A DNA stretch of 64,000 nucleotides, taken from NCBI GenBank assembly GCA_022766945.1, contig JALEOU010000069.1, positions 1 through 64,000 of the forward strand, in the 5' to 3' direction. The position numbers and the translations under genes are program-made. Within the stretch, counting starts at the first letter, position 1. Each line of letters begins with the position of its first letter. The stretch is from Fusicatenibacter sp. Lineage in GTDB: Bacteria > Bacillota > Clostridia > Lachnospirales > Lachnospiraceae. The notes under the pieces were generated by a model. That model had not been told where the DNA came from. It searched no databases and was given only the letters and a program-made list of their open reading frames with translations. This document shows, in pieces, positions 63,404 to 64,000 of the stretch.

Positions 63404-63421
63404 TGTCTGTTGAAACAGACA
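63404..63421. repeat. 18-bp palindrome before spoIIR
   Basis: TGTCTGTT-GA-AACAGACA is a perfect inverted repeat 29 bases upstream of the spoIIR start. No T-run follows on either strand, so it is more likely an operator or leader hairpin than a terminator. Confidence 0.4.
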
Positions 63422-63499
63422 CCATCATCGATAACAGTAGTTGCTTTTATAAAAGATCATGACCATTTTTTTCCTTCACTATTCATTCCGGCAATCACT

Positions 63500-64000
63500 T
63501 CACTGCGCCAGTCGAATCTGTTCTCCCCAAACGATAACTTCCGGCAATCCGGGCAGTGTTCCATAGTTGTACCACTCATAATAGAGATCCGCAAGTGTCA
63601 CCGGCTCTCTCTCCTTTGTCTCCCGATTTTCATACAGACCATTCAGATACTTTCCCACCGAATCCTCACCGGAACCATTGAGCACCATAAGTTTTTTCGG
63701 ATCTCCGGTCATAAAAACCAACGCCTGTCCTCCCAGATCCCGGTTTTGCTCCAGATATTTCAGCACCTCCTCCATCTGATTCTGTTCCAGAAGCAATTGT
63801 TCTCCAAAGATCACAGCCTGCACGTGTCCCAGATCCAGTTGGTATTCCTGCGAAAGATCGTAAAGCTCCCCGATTTTCTCCAGACTTTCCGCACGAAAAC
63901 AGGTTCCTTCTCCGCCCGAGCTTTCTTCTTCGCCGGTTCCCTCTCCGCTCTTGCCCTGTCCGGTCAGCACGGGAAGATCCGCCATCCCATAGATCACTTC
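63500..64000 (-). CDS. Partial Ger(x)C-like spore germination protein
   Basis: The last 166 or so residues of a protein whose start lies beyond the window edge. YQLDLGHVQAVIFGEQLLLEQ followed by VLKYLEQNRDLGGQALVFMTGDPKKLMVL resembles the N-terminal domain of Ger(x)C germinant-receptor lipoproteins. A long Gly/Glu-rich insert (GKSGEGTGEEESSGGEG) is present. It ends sooner after this domain than usual, so it may be a truncated or N-domain-only form. The neighbouring spoIIR gene fits a sporulation setting. Family assignment is tentative. Confidence 0.5.
   Translation of the reverse strand, partial: EVIYGMADLPVLTGQGKSGEGTGEEESSGGEGTCFRAESLEKIGELYDLSQEYQLDLGHVQAVIFGEQLLLEQNQMEEVLKYLEQNRDLGGQALVFMTGDPKKLMVLNGSGEDSVGKYLNGLYENRETKEREPVTLADLYYEWYNYGTLPGLPEVIVWGEQIRLAQ

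Overview
The window looks like a chromosomal segment of an anaerobic, endospore-forming, Gram-positive member of the Clostridia, most likely a gut Lachnospiraceae with acetogenic traits. The evidence is strong AGGAGG-type ribosome sites, sigma-A promoters, the sporulation genes spoIIID and spoIIR, an ethanolamine locus controlled by an ANTAR regulator (the Firmicutes layout), and an RnfC2/MetV/MetF methylene-tetrahydrofolate reductase set of the acetogen type. The genus cannot be fixed from the sequence alone.

Layout. 1-1200: an acetyltransferase and a truncated HTH protein, probably the edge of a decayed integrative element. 1222-3242: esterase and PAP2 phosphatase. 3342-8606: a complete five-gene peptide/nickel-type ABC importer with promoter and terminator. 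8608-10516: PepC aminopeptidase and a DUF2284 protein. 10548-29619: one long minus-strand ethanolamine-utilisation operon of 21 intact genes. Its order is eutG, eutS, eutP, eutV, eutW, eutA, eutB, eutC, eutL, a BMC-H with a Rho_N-like tail, eutE, two eutM-like BMC-H genes, eutT, pduL, eutJ, a TIGR02536-like gene, eutN, pduS, pduT, eutH and eutQ. It starts at a near-consensus promoter followed by a two-hairpin antiterminator and a terminator, and ends at a second terminator. 29838-32562: PHP phosphatase, dipeptidase, thioesterase and SpoIIID. 32745-37621: RnfC2 (with a MetV-like domain), MetV, MetF and a DUF362 ferredoxin protein. 37787-44436: CoA-transferase, GH29 fucosidase, GH38 mannosidase and an EamA transporter. 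44460-49608: cardiolipin synthase, an FKBP/trigger-factor-like lipoprotein, a small membrane protein, a DUF1934 protein and glutamate racemase. 49643-53269: a heterodimeric ABC exporter behind a twin-box operator. 53360-60320: small membrane proteins, nitroreductase, MATE exporter, methyltransferase, a C_GCAxxG_C_C protein, a cupin and a large unassigned toroid-like protein. 60586-64000: a structured-looking leader, an XRE regulator, a polysaccharide deacetylase, SpoIIR and a partial spore-germination-like gene.

How it fits together. In the eut operon EutBC splits ethanolamine into acetaldehyde and ammonia inside a microcompartment. EutE makes acetyl-CoA, PduL makes acetyl-phosphate and EutG makes ethanol. 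EutA, EutT and PduS look after the cobalamin cofactor, and PduT with a cysteine at position 38 could pass electrons through the shell. The operon mixes Eut enzymes with Pdu-type electron parts. The nearby RnfC2-MetV-MetF genes would link NADH to methyl-group formation and so offer the cell another electron sink; a functional link with the eut operon is inference.

The most notable unexplained signals are these: the EutV-type leader with GGxGxA loops; two shell genes that encode almost the same protein from diverged DNA; the shell protein with a Rho_N/SAP-like tail; a four-site palindrome shared by three transcription units around 56-63 kb; and a possible structured RNA at 60586-60691.
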